A stretch of DNA of 64,000 bases from Asparagopsis taxiformis (GCA_030407315.1 JALQPE010002014.1:1-64000), one strand, 5' to 3'; shown: positions 34,792 through 45,676, counted from the first letter of the stretch. The notes: generated by a model not told the origin, from the letters alone. Numbers and translations are program-made.

Positions 34792-35680
34792 AGTGTTTCG
34801 TGATACGGTCGTCAGAAGAGAAGGGGAGGAGAAACTTTCGGATCTCCAAGTATGGATGGATGGTGAAACGCAGCAGCTTTTTCGGTATCTTTCTCTTTGA
34901 AAATTCGAACAGGCATGCGCAACGCAATCAGTAGAAGCGCATAATAGGGGGTTAGATAGATTGAGAGTGGTGGGTGGTGCGAATTTTTCTGTGCTGATAC
35001 TCACAGCGTGCAATTTACGGTGTGGATCGATTCTCGGTGCCCCAATACAGCTTGGCGCGATGTGCGGATACGCAGAGTGTGGGAAATTTCGGTGCGGGGA
35101 TGCGCAAAGCTTGAGGTGGATGTCGGAGAGTGGATGCGAAAGGCGAGGAAACGTGGTGCGTGGTCATGCAGGATGCGGAAACAGATCATGACGTGGTGTG
35201 TTTCTAAAAGCTTTTGAGCGCCAAAATGCAGTGGTCCGGGTCAATCGATTGACCCGGTTTGGATGGACCGGGCGAAGCGACGGGCGGTGGAATTCACGGC
35301 GGTGAGTTTTTCATTTTGATATTTGGGGGTTTGGCGTCGGTGAGGTTTTCGGTTTCAGATTATTTGTGGAAAGTTTCTGAAAACGATTCCTCAGGGAAGA
35401 AGTCACGCCGGCTGTCACGGAATGCCACGTGTGGGCTATGTGTCCGCAATGACCGTTTTTGAGCTTGGTATGCACTTGTGCCCCTCAGGGTATTTTTTCA
35501 AATATTGGGGCCGGTAGCCAATCACGGTTTCCTACGTGTCGATAAATGCAGAACGAACCATTTTTATTGGTCCAAGTGTTTCGCAGAACGAAGCAATGCT
35601 ATTGGTCCAAAATACAGAACGAAACATTGCTGTTGCACGATACTGTACCGTCTGTACCGCCGGTAGATTGTTCGCACCCC
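34792..35680 (-). repeat. MULE right terminal inverted repeat
   Basis: 889 bp, inverted copy of 28389-29277, ending GATTGTTCGCACCCC. Confidence 0.95.
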
Positions 35681-35827
35681 ATCGCAGCCCAGCCCCGGTA
35701 CAGGGGATGCCCCTCCAATTTTTGGTTGCGTACTGTACCCGATACAGAAAGAGTCCCCGCCAACTACTCATCGTGCCTGCACTATCGTTTTGATGTTAAA
35801 ATATCTTCTGTGCGTCTTGAAATTCTA
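35681..35827 (+). repeat. dispersed repeat C, copy 2, right part
   Basis: Resumes repeat C after the MULE, with the second ATCGCAGCC copy. Matches about 9934-10078 up to CTTGAAATTCTA. Confidence 0.8.
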
Positions 35828-36339
35828 GAACTTATGCACATGGTGTGTGAAGCCAATCTTCCTCCGAAAGAGTCGATGCCACTCTTCAACGCGAAGGGTA
35901 AAGTCGACCATCTTCCTACGGTCCACCAGCCATGACGTTTCGTTTCCACTGCAGAACGTGTCGCTGACAATTCACGGCAGCTAGCTCCCAAAATGCACAT
36001 CTCTTTCCATTCCCCCTAGCGTTCCTACTCAGACTGCCGCACACTGCCGCCAGCCGACACCATTGTTTCCGTCAAAATACTATGCGCGAGCGATATTTGC
36101 ATTCCGAAACTCCCAACCAACCCAAATGCAGTGTCTCACTTTTCTCTCAACTAATTTCACCCCGGCGTGTGACCAATGCATCCAGTTGAACTGCACGCCC
36201 CACCGCGTCTCGGTTACATTTCGCACTCATGTATCACTTTATGAGAGCGCTTCGCCTTGGTACCAGGGACGTGGAAAAATGAGCACGGGGGCAGCCGAAA
36301 TGCATGAACGATGCATTTTGAAGCGTGAACACTTTCAAG

Positions 36340-37611
36340 TGCTAGCTAACCAAAATATGTGCTACAGCGCAAATGGTCTTGAACGTAATATCCGTCATGC
36401 AGTCGGGCTGCTTGAAATGAAAATCACAGAGGGTGCACATTGTGATTCTACGACGGTGTTTAGATTTTTTCTACCAAGTTTCGAGAGAACATATGAATGA
36501 GCAGGATTCTGCATGTGCTGTCAAATTGTCCGAGAATGCTATCGAGCTGGAGAATTCCCGGTGGTGGTGCGAGAATGTTGATGTTGAGATATACGATCAT
36601 TCGATTGAAGAGGACGAATGTCTGGGATCAATGTTTGAACTTTCTGTTTTGTGTACCCGAGATAGTGGTCGATGCAGCGAGTGCAGCGCAATTGTATGAG
36701 AGAACAATTGCAGATACTATGTACAACCCCGCGATGTTACTTGATTTTGGAGGACCAGGAGAGAACGTCGATGCGGCACATGCTGTGAATTCACACCCTG
36801 GATAGCACTCTCGAACAACTTAAGCTGTTCGAGAGTGCTATCCAGGATTTCAGCAACCGCCATTTTCTGCACGACTATGCCGAAATGCGTGAAATTTATG
36901 CGCCGAGGGTATAATTCGATGTGCCTTACGCTGTGGAGCTATTTGTGAGAGCGATTGGGGGAGGCAGTTACTGGGAGGCGATAGCCAACTTGGCTAGAGC
37001 AGATGTGCTAAAACATGGTACACGATGAGTAGGAGCTGATGTACTTCACACGGTGCAATTGTTTGATTGAGTAATCACGGAAGGCGGGAATTGTGCTGTG
37101 ATGTATTATCTTGCTAACTTCGTCTCATTTGGTGCACCTGGAGTACAAGTCGATGCAGCTCGTTCTAAAATGTTGTACGAGCGCGCTGGTGATGAAGACC
37201 AGCTATTCGGCAGTATGTTAGGCATGATTGTCTCCTGCAATATGTTGGACCAGCAGTAAACGTTGAGTCTGTACGAGCGGCGCAGCTGTCTGAGAGAGCC
37301 AATGGGGGGGGGGCAGTGGCGGTTGTGGTTTGTGCATCCGCGCGGAACTACTGCACACCTTCGTTCAGTAGAACAAAGGTGTGCCTGGAGAAGATGTCGG
37401 TGCTGTTTGAGTCGTGGAACTGTATCGGGGGCCGTCAAGGAGAACCAGAGATGACAATGATCACGATGAGTGTTCTGCTGGAGAAGGGAGCACCAGGAGT
37501 TACAGCCGACTGGAATGGTGTCGAGGAACCGCATCTACGTATTATCATGGATGAGAACAACTGGGATGCGATACATTTGACGGACGAACTGAAGAGTGGT
37601 GAGAAGTGAAT
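36340..37611 (+). pseudogene. Sel1-like repeat protein pseudogene
   Basis: Successive plus-strand segments fit the Sel1 (TPR-like) consensus of the type AM.NLA.LL..GA.GV..D..RA..LYERA: HAVGLLEMKITEGAH (~36395), YERTIADTMYNPAMLL (~36700) with GENVDAAHAV, AVELFVRAIGGGSYWEAIANLA (~36925), then NCAVMYYLANFVSFGAPGVQ with VDAARSKMLYERAGDE (~37090-37195), and ISMSVLLEKGAPGV-type text near 37460. They lie in different frames and are crossed by several TGA/TAA codons, so no continuous protein exists. Sel1 repeats are helical scaffolds for protein binding. No signal peptide or start can be fixed; the 5' end is uncertain. Confidence 0.6.
36797..36846. repeat. perfect 21-bp inverted repeat, 8-nt loop
   Basis: CCTGGATAGCACTCTCGAACA (36797-36817; arm given by position, first bases CCTGGATAGC) and its exact reverse complement (36826-36846) flank an ACTTAAGC loop. 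It sits between two Sel1 units. Confidence 0.9.
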
Positions 37612-38144
37612 GTGCAATATGCGAGCGTATGTACGAACGATGCGTGGCGCTGATGAAAGGGGAAGAAGAAAGTGATGACGATAGCAACGTTGATTGTGTT
37701 CCAGAAATGGTCAAAGGATTAGGCTTTCAAGGCACGCAGAAATTATTTCAACTTCGAAACGTCAGCTGAGAAACGAAATTTGGAGGGTGCAGCAGTGTTC
37801 CTGTACAGTATGTACCACGTGTATGGCCAAATCTACTTGGAGTAGGGCGTGTAGACATGAGGAGGCCCGACAGTGGTTCGTCCACTGTATTCAGCCAATC
37901 AGTGAGCTTTGTCCACCACGGCGACTGCATCGAATCGGAGTGGTTCGTCCACCAAGCATGGCATTTTGATTGGCTCTGATCAAACATAGTGGGAAAAATA
38001 TCATTCAGGGTGGCCCGTAAAATGGGTCAGTTTCGACTGTCGACGAATCAGCCACTAAGCGTCAAATGATCAAACCATTACAGCACCACATTACAGCAAT
38101 TAGCACATTCTGACGAATAACTTACAGCAATTACAGTAGTTAAT
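37612..38144. other. intergenic with a partial repeat-B duplicate and CCAAT inverted repeat
   Basis: 37725-37810 resembles 38145-38235 (TTTCAAGG.ACGCAGAA.TTATTT.AACTTC), so repeat B is partly duplicated here. Between them lie two copies of GTGGTTCGTCCAC (37874 and 37941) and the inverted pair AGCCAATCA / TGATTGGCT (about 37902 and 37967). No gene seen. Confidence 0.5.
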
Positions 38145-38460
38145 AGGATTTCAAGGAACGCAGAAGTTATTTTAACTTCACAAGCGCTAGTAGAAGCACA
38201 AACGCAAATTGAAGGAGTGACAACGGTTGCCGTGCAGCCGGCACGCGACACGTGTTTATCTGGCAGGCTTGGTGACACGGCGCGCGTATTACCTAAGCTG
38301 AAAGCTCGCCGGCGGCCAGACTCTGGAAGCCAGCTATGTATAGGCAATCCAGCCTCAAAATATGCACGCGCCAGTGCAGCGCAGTCGCCCTTCGAGAGGC
38401 AAACATCCTGCTTCGCTGCCAGAAGGCAAGTTGTTGACGGAGCGTCACCCTCAGGAACGT

Positions 38461-38637
38461 CAATTCTGCAGACTAGTCGCTTGTTTTCGTTTGCTTTCGT
38501 TCCCCTCCCACCATCCCACTCTATCGTAGATCCTCAGTAGCTTAGTATGGACCGCTACTGGGGGGCCTACCGCTACACGCTCAGGCAGGCCTCTCGGTCT
38601 GAAGGACTACAGAACTCCTACCCCCCAGTAGCTGTCC
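38461..38637 (-). mobile_element. short hairpin element (repeat C family, copy 3) with 7-bp TSD
   Basis: 177 bp between two copies of GGAACGT (38454-38460 and 38638-38644). On the minus strand it begins GGACAGCTACTGGGGGG, forms the 77-nt hairpin, and then has GGGATGGTGGGAGGG, which matches GGGATGGAGGGAGGG in repeat C copy 2. Small size, no coding capacity and a 7-bp TSD fit a non-autonomous element (SINE- or MITE-like). Confidence 0.65.
38555..38631 (-). other. GC-rich hairpin, copy 3
   Basis: Perfect 11-bp arms CTACTGGGGGG (38555-38565) and CCCCCCAGTAG (38621-38631). The loop shares GTAGGAGT.CTGTAGTCCTT with the other two copies. Confidence 0.75.
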
Positions 38638-38914
38638 GGAACGTTTCCCGTAAACCCGGCAGTTATACTGCGTTCTACTCATGATCTTATCGAGGTTTAC
38701 ATCGAGTGTTGGGCGTTGAACGGAAGCGAAATGACGTTAACACCTATTTATGATGTAAATGAGATGGGTTACTCGATACCATTTACTCCGACGGCGCTGT
38801 TATCCAGTGCCGGTTTAAATACCAGTGTATGTGCCTACTGTAATTGTATGTATGATTAGTATGATCATCCGATGACGGAGTCTTTCGGAATCATGACGCG
38901 GATAACCGGATTGA

Positions 38915-40690
38915 TCATCCGACAGTCGCCGGGCGGCGTGATGGAGAAAGGCGTAGTAGCTGGATTTGTTGGCGGAATTGTGCTGGTTTAAGTGCTTTCG
39001 TTAGAACGTCTGCAGCGTTTTTGTTGGAGGGAATGTGTTTGACTGTGATTTTGCCCTGTGCGATTTGTTCCTTGAGGTAGTGGTATTTCACGTCTATGTG
39101 CTTAGATTTAGGCGTGGGGTGAGGAGTATTAGCGGTGGTAACTGCTCCTGAATTGTCCATTTAAAGCGTTGTTGGTGTGTTTTCCGGGTGCTGTAGGTCT
39201 GCCAGGAGATTCCTGATGCAGTTTACGTGTTGAGCCGAATGGTATCCGGCGACGTATTCTGCAGCCCAAGTGCTCGGAGCTACGAAGCGTTGACATTTAG
39301 ACTGCCATGCGATAGGCGAATTGTTGTACATTATGACTGTTCCTGAGGTAGAACGCCTATTATTTGTGCACGCCGCGAAGTCACTGTCTGAGTATGCTGT
39401 TAGTGTGCTGGTTAGAGTTGTGGAATAGGTTAGGCCGCGGTGTGGTGTTTCTTCGAGGTATCTCAATACACGTAGTCCTGCTTGCCAGTGTAGTTTCTTG
39501 GGTTGATGGGAGAAACGACCAAGAAAGCCTGTGATGAACGCAATATCGGGGCGAGGGGAGTCGGCTAAGTATCTTAGACTGCCCACAAGGGAGCTGTAGT
39601 TGTATTTTTTCACGTCGAGACATTCATTGAGGTGTGCCGTAGTATTGAGAATTTCCGATGCGTTGGGTGTTGTTGCGGTTTTGGCTCCCGTAAGGCCAAA
39701 AGTTTCCAATAGTGTTGCGATGTATGCCGGCTGTGTGACTGTGATTGATTGGTTTGTGCGCTCAATCTTCCAGCTCAGAATGTGTCGCACAGGCCCAAAA
39801 TCCTTGATGATGTACTTGGCTTGTGGTTGTTGTTTTGCGATTTCTCGGAGTTTGGGGCAGTTTGACACAACCAGAAACTCATCAATGGTGATGACGAAGA
39901 GTACAAATTTGGTGTTGTCTAGTGTGGATCGGAGCAGAAAAGTGCAGCTTTCGCTGGTTAAGCGGGTGAAGTTATGTAGCTCCAGGTACTTGGATAGGCC
40001 ACGTGTGAATGTGTTGCATGCTTGTTTGGCACCATAGATGTTGCCTTTCATTTTACCGACATAGCCAGGATACCTGTATGAGCCATCAAAACGTTGAGGT
40101 TGGTGTATGTAAAGGGGTGTGCTTTCGCCAAAAGCTTCATGTAGGAATGCAGATTCAATGTCCCAATGATGAGCTCCATAGTTATGGGCCGCTGCTATGG
40201 CTAGTGCTGTACGTATAGCGTCGCGGTCGGCGACGGGAGAGGCAATGCTGTCTGGATCATAATGTTCGTGTGGACGTTGAAGGTCTCCACGTAAGTTACA
40301 TCTTGTCTTTCTTGTTATGGGGTTACCGTTTGAATCAGTCTTCGTTTTAAGTACCATTTTTACTGGTAGCAGCTTAGTGTCGGGGGGAACTTGTGTTGAC
40401 GGTATGTACGTGATTGTGCCTCTCTTTTCGAGGGAGCCAAGTTCGTGGTTCCATGAGACTGCCCATTCGGCGGAGTCGGGTGCTTTCCGAGCGTCTGAAA
40501 GTATTTTTGGAGTACTGAATGGAGTGTGATCGGAACTATTAGTGGTACCCTGTTTTCCGTAATTTGCTGTATTGCAAGTGACAACTGGGTCAGTGTTGGG
40601 GTCATAGGTTTTGAAATCCTTGATACGACATCTCCCGATGCTGTTTGTTTGGGGGTCGTATGTGTGATAGTGTGTGGCGTCCAATCTTCC
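38915..40690 (-). pseudogene. Cop-2 reverse transcriptase - RNase H
   Basis: Frame 40684-39161 (open from about 40690) carries RT: HWDIESAFLHEAF with the first catalytic Asp, but the second motif is ITIDEFLVV, Glu in place of the second Asp (GAG at 39880-39878). RNase H has YSDSDFAA and the Glu in TWAAEYVAG. A TAA at 39163-39161 replaces the codon before MDNSGAV; the frame then continues in phase to 38915 with the usual copia C-terminus (SNKNAADVLTKAL). A frame change near 40690 separates it from integrase. The lost Asp and the stop make it inactive. Confidence 0.87.
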
Positions 40691-41509
40691 TATATAGTGG
40701 ACAAGAGCTGCTTGTGGTTGAGTTTGTTACTTGCGTGGCGATTATGTATGTGGCCTAGTTGGCCGAACTTGAGCAGCGTTGTGACCTCAGGTATTATGCC
40801 GTTCCACATTGTAAGCGGGGTCTTGTTGTGGGCGCTGTGCGGTGAATGGTTGTGATAGTCTACTGCTGCATGTAGAGCATAGTCCCATAATGTTTCTGGA
40901 AGTCCAGAAGAGAGCAACAAGGATCGGACGGTGTCCAGTAGCGACCTATTAACCCTCTCAGCTAGAGCGTTCTCTTGTGGGGTATCATATCATTCCCCAT
41001 GATGGGGAATGGTGGGATGAACCGTGATGTGTTCTTTTTTGTAGAATTGTTGCAGTGAGTTTGTGTGATACTTTTTAGCGTTGTCCATTGTTATGTCCGT
41101 GATACGAACCGGTGTTAACGTGTGTATCCGGGATATGTGATGTTGAATGTGCGCGGCTGCGGTTTTCTTGTCGGGGGACACGTGTAAATGGAGGTAGCGA
41201 CTGTTCTCGTCCATGAATGTAGCAAAGTATCGATTATGATGTATGGAGGGAGATTTGAATGGACCACAGACATCTGTGTGTAGGTGAGAACCTAATGTGG
41301 CTGTTCGTGGGGATGAATGAAATGGAGCAGAATATTGTTTTCCTAGCGCACAGCCCGTACAGGTAATATGCGGCGGTGAGTTCTTGAGGATGCGGGGTAA
41401 GCCTCGTACTAGGCCTTTAATTGCAAGGTGCTGTATGCGTGATGGGTGTAAGTGTCCCAATCGCAAATGCCACTCATGATATGCACGTGTCAATTCCGTC
41501 ATCGGAAAT
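40690..41509 (-). pseudogene. Cop-2 integrase
   Basis: Begins within the GAG-pre-integrase zinc segment (EWHLRLGHLHPSRIQ, then CTGCALGKQ). Catalytic Asp residues in HTDVCGPFKS and TMDNAKKY; Glu in LAERVNRS. A TGA inside HHGE-stop-YDTPQENA (about 40995) interrupts the frame just before the Glu. The remaining codons are in phase, so this is one point change or a small local insertion. The 5' end is cut off by E1. Confidence 0.85.
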
Positions 41510-42190
41510 TGTGGAACAACGTTAGTTCTAGAAGTAGCTGGTACGAGCCACGGACACGCTGTCCTTAACGAAACGAAACGAACAACGAAACAGTGCCACC
41601 CGCTGGTGTTTGACTGTATGTTCGGTAGCAAAGAAAGAATAGGGTAGAGGATAGGTTAGCAGGTAGACACGGGCGTCACGACGAACGATCCACGCGTGGA
41701 CTACGTTAACGAACGAGGTGGCACGTCACCGGAGGCGCTCTCAACCAAGCCCGTAGGCACTACACGCGATCAGCCTCACGTGTGGCGATGGGTAGGGAGT
41801 ACGCAGCTCGACGGAGACGAAGCCTCGTTAGGCGAAAACGTAATAGGTAACGTAGAAGTCAGTCGTAGACTAGAGCACGTTGCCCGATCGTTGTCTTGTC
41901 CCCTTCCCCTCCCGGCACGGTGCCAATACCTATATAGCCACGATGGCATCGCTTTACAGTGTAAACACTGCTCGTAACGTCCCCGAATGGGAAAGGACCT
42001 TGTGGGTCACACGTAGGGACCCGTTGGTCCGTTGGCCGTTGCCAATACGTTCGTTGCACACGTGTGCCGGGTGCGCGCGCGCATGCGCCAGCAATGTTCG
42101 TGCATTGCTGTCGCCGGTCGTATCCGCCGAAATTCGAATTCCGCGGAAAACGTAAATATTTGCAATTTCGGAATTGCCACGTATACTACA
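41510..42190 (-). repeat. chromovirus E1 3' LTR (681 bp)
   Basis: Minus-oriented relative of the 660-bp X LTR: on the plus strand it starts TGTGGAACAACGTTAG and ends CGTATACTACA. It differs from X by many substitutions and small indels, so E1 is older. Left flank GAAAT (41505-41509) is the predicted TSD. Confidence 0.9.
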
Positions 42191-42506
42191 CAGCCCCACC
42201 CCCACACGTGGACGTCCCGGCCACGCGAGGCCCGTCAGGACGCGCCTGAGACACGGGGCCGTGGCGCCTTTTCGGGTACAACTGCGGACGTGGCAGTTGT
42301 CCCGAAAAATCTCGTTGAAACGTACATGGCCCGGTTGGCTGATCGAATCGCCACGGCGCCGGAGCGCGCGCGTGCGCTCCGGCTCTTTCGTAATCATCGC
42401 GGCCCGCCCGTTGGCGTCGTACGTCAATGCCTCGCTTAGGCGTTTCCCTGCAACGGATGCAGTGTCCAATTCCACCACGCGGGTGTGCTTCAATTCAGCG
42501 CGGTAC
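42191..42506 (-). mobile_element. chromovirus E1, 3' end of internal region (part 1)
   Basis: Reverse complement of 55010-55328, the end of element X just before its 3' LTR, with only a few differences. Polypurine tract on the minus strand next to the LTR (plus CAGCCCCACCCCCAC). E1 is interrupted at GGTAC by X and continues at 55989. Confidence 0.92.
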
Positions 42507-43166
42507 TGTAGTATACGTGGCAATTCCGAAATTGCAAATATTTACGTTTTTCCGCGGAATTCGAATCTCGGCGGACACGACCGGCGACAGCAATGCACGA
42601 ACATTGCTGGCGCATGCGCGCGCGCAACCGGCACACGTGTGCAACGGACGTACTGGCAACGGCCAACGGACCAACGGGTCCCTACGTGTGACCCACAAGG
42701 TCCTTTCCCATTCGGGGACGTTACGAACAGTGTTTACACTGTAAAGCGATGCCATCGTGGCCATATAGGTATTGGCATCGTGCCGGGAGGGAAAGGGGAC
42801 AAGACAACGATCGAGCAACGGCTCTAGTCTACGACTGACTTCTACGTTTACGTTTACGTTTTGCCTAACGAGGCTTCGTCTCCGTCGAGCTGCGTACTCC
42901 CTACCCATCGCCGCACGTAAGGCTGATTGCGTGTAGTGCCTCCGGGCTTGGTCGAGAGCGCCTCCGGTGACGTACCACCTCGTGTGCTAACGTAATCCTC
43001 GCGTGGATTGTTGCGTCGTGACGCTCGTGTCTACTCGCTAACCACTCTACCTTCCTACCTAACAATACAGTCAAAACACCAGCGGGTGGACTGCTCGTTT
43101 CGTTTCGTTAAGGACAGCGTGTCCGTGGCTCGTACCAGCTACTTCTAGAACTAACGTGGTTCCACA
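42507..43166 (+). repeat. X 5' LTR (660 bp)
   Basis: TGTAGTATACG...GTGGTTCCACA. Same length and, where compared, same sequence as 55329-55988 and 61367-62026. The next bases CTGGTCTCTCGACC hold a TGG one base after the LTR, as a tRNA primer site would. Confidence 0.95.
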
Positions 43167-43270
43167 CTGGTCTCTCGACCTAGAAGTTGCTACGAGCATA
43201 ACGACAACCAACGAGGTTGAGCTCTTTTACGTTAACGAAAAGCTACGTGCTACGCTACAGACGACGGTCT

Positions 43271-45676
43271 ATGAATTACGCTGTGTCGAATTCCAGCGCG
43301 TCGCCCAGGCAACCGTTGCCAACGTCAGCGGACGCCGAAGCCGACGTGGCCTTGTCAGCAGAAGCGATCTTCGCGACTGATCGATCTATCCCGCCGGATA
43401 TCGAGGCGATCGGCCAGCTACCACGTACGGTAAGCCCGTTTGAGTCCGTGAGTATGGACCCCGCAACGCGCGGTCAGCTCAACGAAGGGAACGTGACTCC
43501 CACGGCACTACGCGTAGTGTACGAAGACCTTCGAGGTCACATCGAAAGGGCGAGCGACGCGGCCGTCGACGAAGCCGTAAGGCAGAGACTCGGAGTCTCG
43601 GAGCGCGAAGCTCGTGCGTTACGTGAACGCTCAGCGACCCTCGAACGGGAAAACGAAGATTTACGAAACCGCCTCTCCGCCGTGGAGGGAAGACTCGACT
43701 CGTTTGTCGTAGTATTCAACGAAATCGTCGCCGGACGTTCCGCTCCGCCGAGCGGAAGCGATCCGAATTACGAACAAGGCTCGCGCGCCTATAACTCGCA
43801 ATCCTCCCCGGCCGTTCCGGGAGGATACCCACCAACACCCGGTCCGACGACCCCGACAACGTACGGAAGGGGGGCGACAGTGCAACGAGCCATCGCCAAC
43901 CCCAACGAGACGCCACGAAGGCAATTACGTTTTAACGATACGCCAGACCACGCGCGGTCGGCGGACGCAGCACGTGCTGCGCAATTCGATACGAGAGCTC
44001 CCCCGCCACGTGAAACGTACATTCCGTGGCTGGGAACGTTCGGAACGACGGACACGCGAGTCCACGAAAACGAACGTGCCGACGCGGTACGCTTACCAGG
44101 GAACGCCCTCGGACCCGTTTGCCACGCGTTGGCAGAGCACACGACAATGCTCGACGCATTTGCGAACGTGGTGTCGTACCGCATGTACCGACTTAACGAT
44201 GTACGTGAACATCTCTACGTGAACGAGAGTCAAAGCGTACATAAGCTCAAACGTGAGCTGGAGGGACTTTTCCCTACGTTAAAGCCGTTCTCCGGCCGGA
44301 ATCCGATTACGTTACTCGGATTCCTCGCCCAAATACGTGATGGGTTCAGCACACTCGGAGTGTGCGAGGGAGTGGCAGTACGTGCGCTGCACTTCTTCCT
44401 CGAAGGGGACGCCCGACGGTTCTACGATTCCCAGTGTACGACTGGCGTGATCACGACTGATCCGACGAAGAGGTTCTCGTGGCCTCACGTAATCAACGCG
44501 TTGATTAAACGATACCTGCAAGACGACGTGCTGCAGGAGGCCTACGAAAAGGTCACGATGATCACGCAGAGTCCTAACGAGGACGAGAATCAGTACGCTG
44601 ATAGACTCGACACCGCCACGCGGGCGTGTAACTACGTGTTTACGGATCGACTCCTCGTTCACCACTACGTACGTGGTTTGCTGCCCTCGACGCGGGCAGC
44701 AGTGACGGAACGACTCCGGTCACTCCCCGAACGAGAGAGGAACGACCTCACCGTTGTGAGACGATTGGCGACGGCCGAAGGAACGACCTTCCGTGCACGT
44801 ACGGCAGCTGTCGCGTCAGCCGCGAAACCGAAAGTGCGGTTTCCGGTGAAGCCTACGTTGGCTATTTCCGACCACGAGTCGAGGAAGTTCGCGGACTACG
44901 ATGAGTCCGCGTACTTACGTAATGAACGGGCTAACGAGCCCAGTTACCACGATGGTAACCCGAACATCCCCGCGAGGGACGACGACGACGTGTCGCTCGC
45001 TGCGGTTCACGTTGCCGAGAATTTGGAGGCGATCCTCTTCACGAACGGGCCGCCGCCCAACGATACGAAAACGGCAAACGAAAAGCCGGACGAGCTCGAA
45101 GCTCGATTGAACCGTCCATGCGAGGACGTGCCGAAGCTCACGAGCGAGCAGACGCAATTGGCGCACTCCGTAATCCCGAATGATTACTGGACGCTGTCGT
45201 GTTGGTCATGCCGCGAAGATGGCCACTCGACGTTTACGTGTCCGCGTCTGACGCCAGATCAACGGATCTTTTTCGCGTACAAGTACTACCTCTTCCACGT
45301 GAAGAGCAACCCACGTCAGGCTGAGTACTTCCGCCAACGAATGGCCAAGCGTCACCAGGAACGACCTGATGAGCGAGGGAACGTGACCCCGCGGAGGTAC
45401 GGCACGCCGCCTACGATACTCCGAAACCCCAATCGTGACGGGGGAAGGCCCTTCGACAGGCGCCGCGGCGACTTTCGTAATGACCGACGTGACCCCCGCC
45501 CGTGGGCGACCGAACGAAATGGCCAGCGTAATGGCCGCAGCGGAGTCTACGTGACGACCTCCGCTGACGAAACACCACTCGAGGTGGAAACGAGTCACGA
45601 TGACGAACGAGCTTCGTGGGCTCACGACGACAACGTGTCGAACGGCCCCGCGCCGGGAAACGACCAGGCGATGTAG
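43271..45676 (+). CDS. X gag (801 residues)
   Basis: Starts at ATG 43271; an open TTG-led extension upstream is not needed. The order is an N-terminal coiled-coil stretch (SEREARALRERSATLERENEDL, seen at 43600-43690, with short runs of heptads), a Pro/Ser linker, a capsid-like helical domain (LFPTLKPFSGRNPITLLGFL, HFFLEGDARRFY, TRACNYVF), and one zinc knuckle CWSCREDGHSTFTC with Cys644, Cys647, His652, Cys657. A basic RD/RG-rich tail follows. It packages the element RNA. The last 61 bases or more overlap pol in the -1 frame. Longer than common chromovirus gag (about 300-400 residues). Confidence 0.93.
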   Translation: MNYAVSNSSASPRQPLPTSADAEADVALSAEAIFATDRSIPPDIEAIGQLPRTVSPFESVSMDPATRGQLNEGNVTPTALRVVYEDLRGHIERASDAAVDEAVRQRLGVSEREARALRERSATLERENEDLRNRLSAVEGRLDSFVVVFNEIVAGRSAPPSGSDPNYEQGSRAYNSQSSPAVPGGYPPTPGPTTPTTYGRGATVQRAIANPNETPRRQLRFNDTPDHARSADAARAAQFDTRAPPPRETYIPWLGTFGTTDTRVHENERADAVRLPGNALGPVCHALAEHTTMLDAFANVVSYRMYRLNDVREHLYVNESQSVHKLKRELEGLFPTLKPFSGRNPITLLGFLAQIRDGFSTLGVCEGVAVRALHFFLEGDARRFYDSQCTTGVITTDPTKRFSWPHVINALIKRYLQDDVLQEAYEKVTMITQSPNEDENQYADRLDTATRACNYVFTDRLLVHHYVRGLLPSTRAAVTERLRSLPERERNDLTVVRRLATAEGTTFRARTAAVASAAKPKVRFPVKPTLAISDHESRKFADYDESAYLRNERANEPSYHDGNPNIPARDDDDVSLAAVHVAENLEAILFTNGPPPNDTKTANEKPDELEARLNRPCEDVPKLTSEQTQLAHSVIPNDYWTLSCWSCREDGHSTFTCPRLTPDQRIFFAYKYYLFHVKSNPRQAEYFRQRMAKRHQERPDERGNVTPRRYGTPPTILRNPNRDGGRPFDRRRGDFRNDRRDPRPWATERNGQRNGRSGVYVTTSADETPLEVETSHDDERASWAHDDNVSNGPAPGNDQAM

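Larger units (their letters stand above)
28389..35680 (+). mobile_element. Mutator-like DNA transposon (MULE), complete, 9-bp TSD
   Basis: 7292 bp, bounded by 889-bp terminal inverted repeats beginning GGGGTGCGAACAATCTACCG, and flanked on both sides by the 9-bp duplication ATCGCAGCC (28380-28388 and 35681-35689). A 9-bp TSD is the hallmark of Mutator elements. The unoccupied paralogous target is at about 9934-9942 in repeat C copy 1. It contains one large intact transposase gene. Identical TIRs, intact ORF and perfect TSD indicate a very recent, possibly active, autonomous element. Confidence 0.96.
38145..38764 (-). repeat. dispersed repeat B, copy 2 (contains hairpin element copy 3)
   Basis: Inverted copy of 24325-24740, interrupted at GGAACGT by the short hairpin element 38461-38637. 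Confidence 0.7.
38765..41509 (-). mobile_element. copia-like retrotransposon Cop-2, decayed, 3' two-thirds only
   Basis: Minus-strand integrase, RT and RNase H followed by a probable 3' LTR of about 160 bp (38924-38765, TGTCGGATGATC...GTAACCCA). The LTR border on the left is a guess. On the right the element is cut inside the integrase zinc domain by the LTR of chromovirus E1 at 41510. Gag and protease are therefore expected on the far side of E1, outside the window. Confidence 0.85.

Noticed and set aside
42191..42506. Separate short repeat between two head-to-head LTRs
   Set aside because: It is the 3' end of E1's internal region, matching 55010-55328 of X in inverted orientation.
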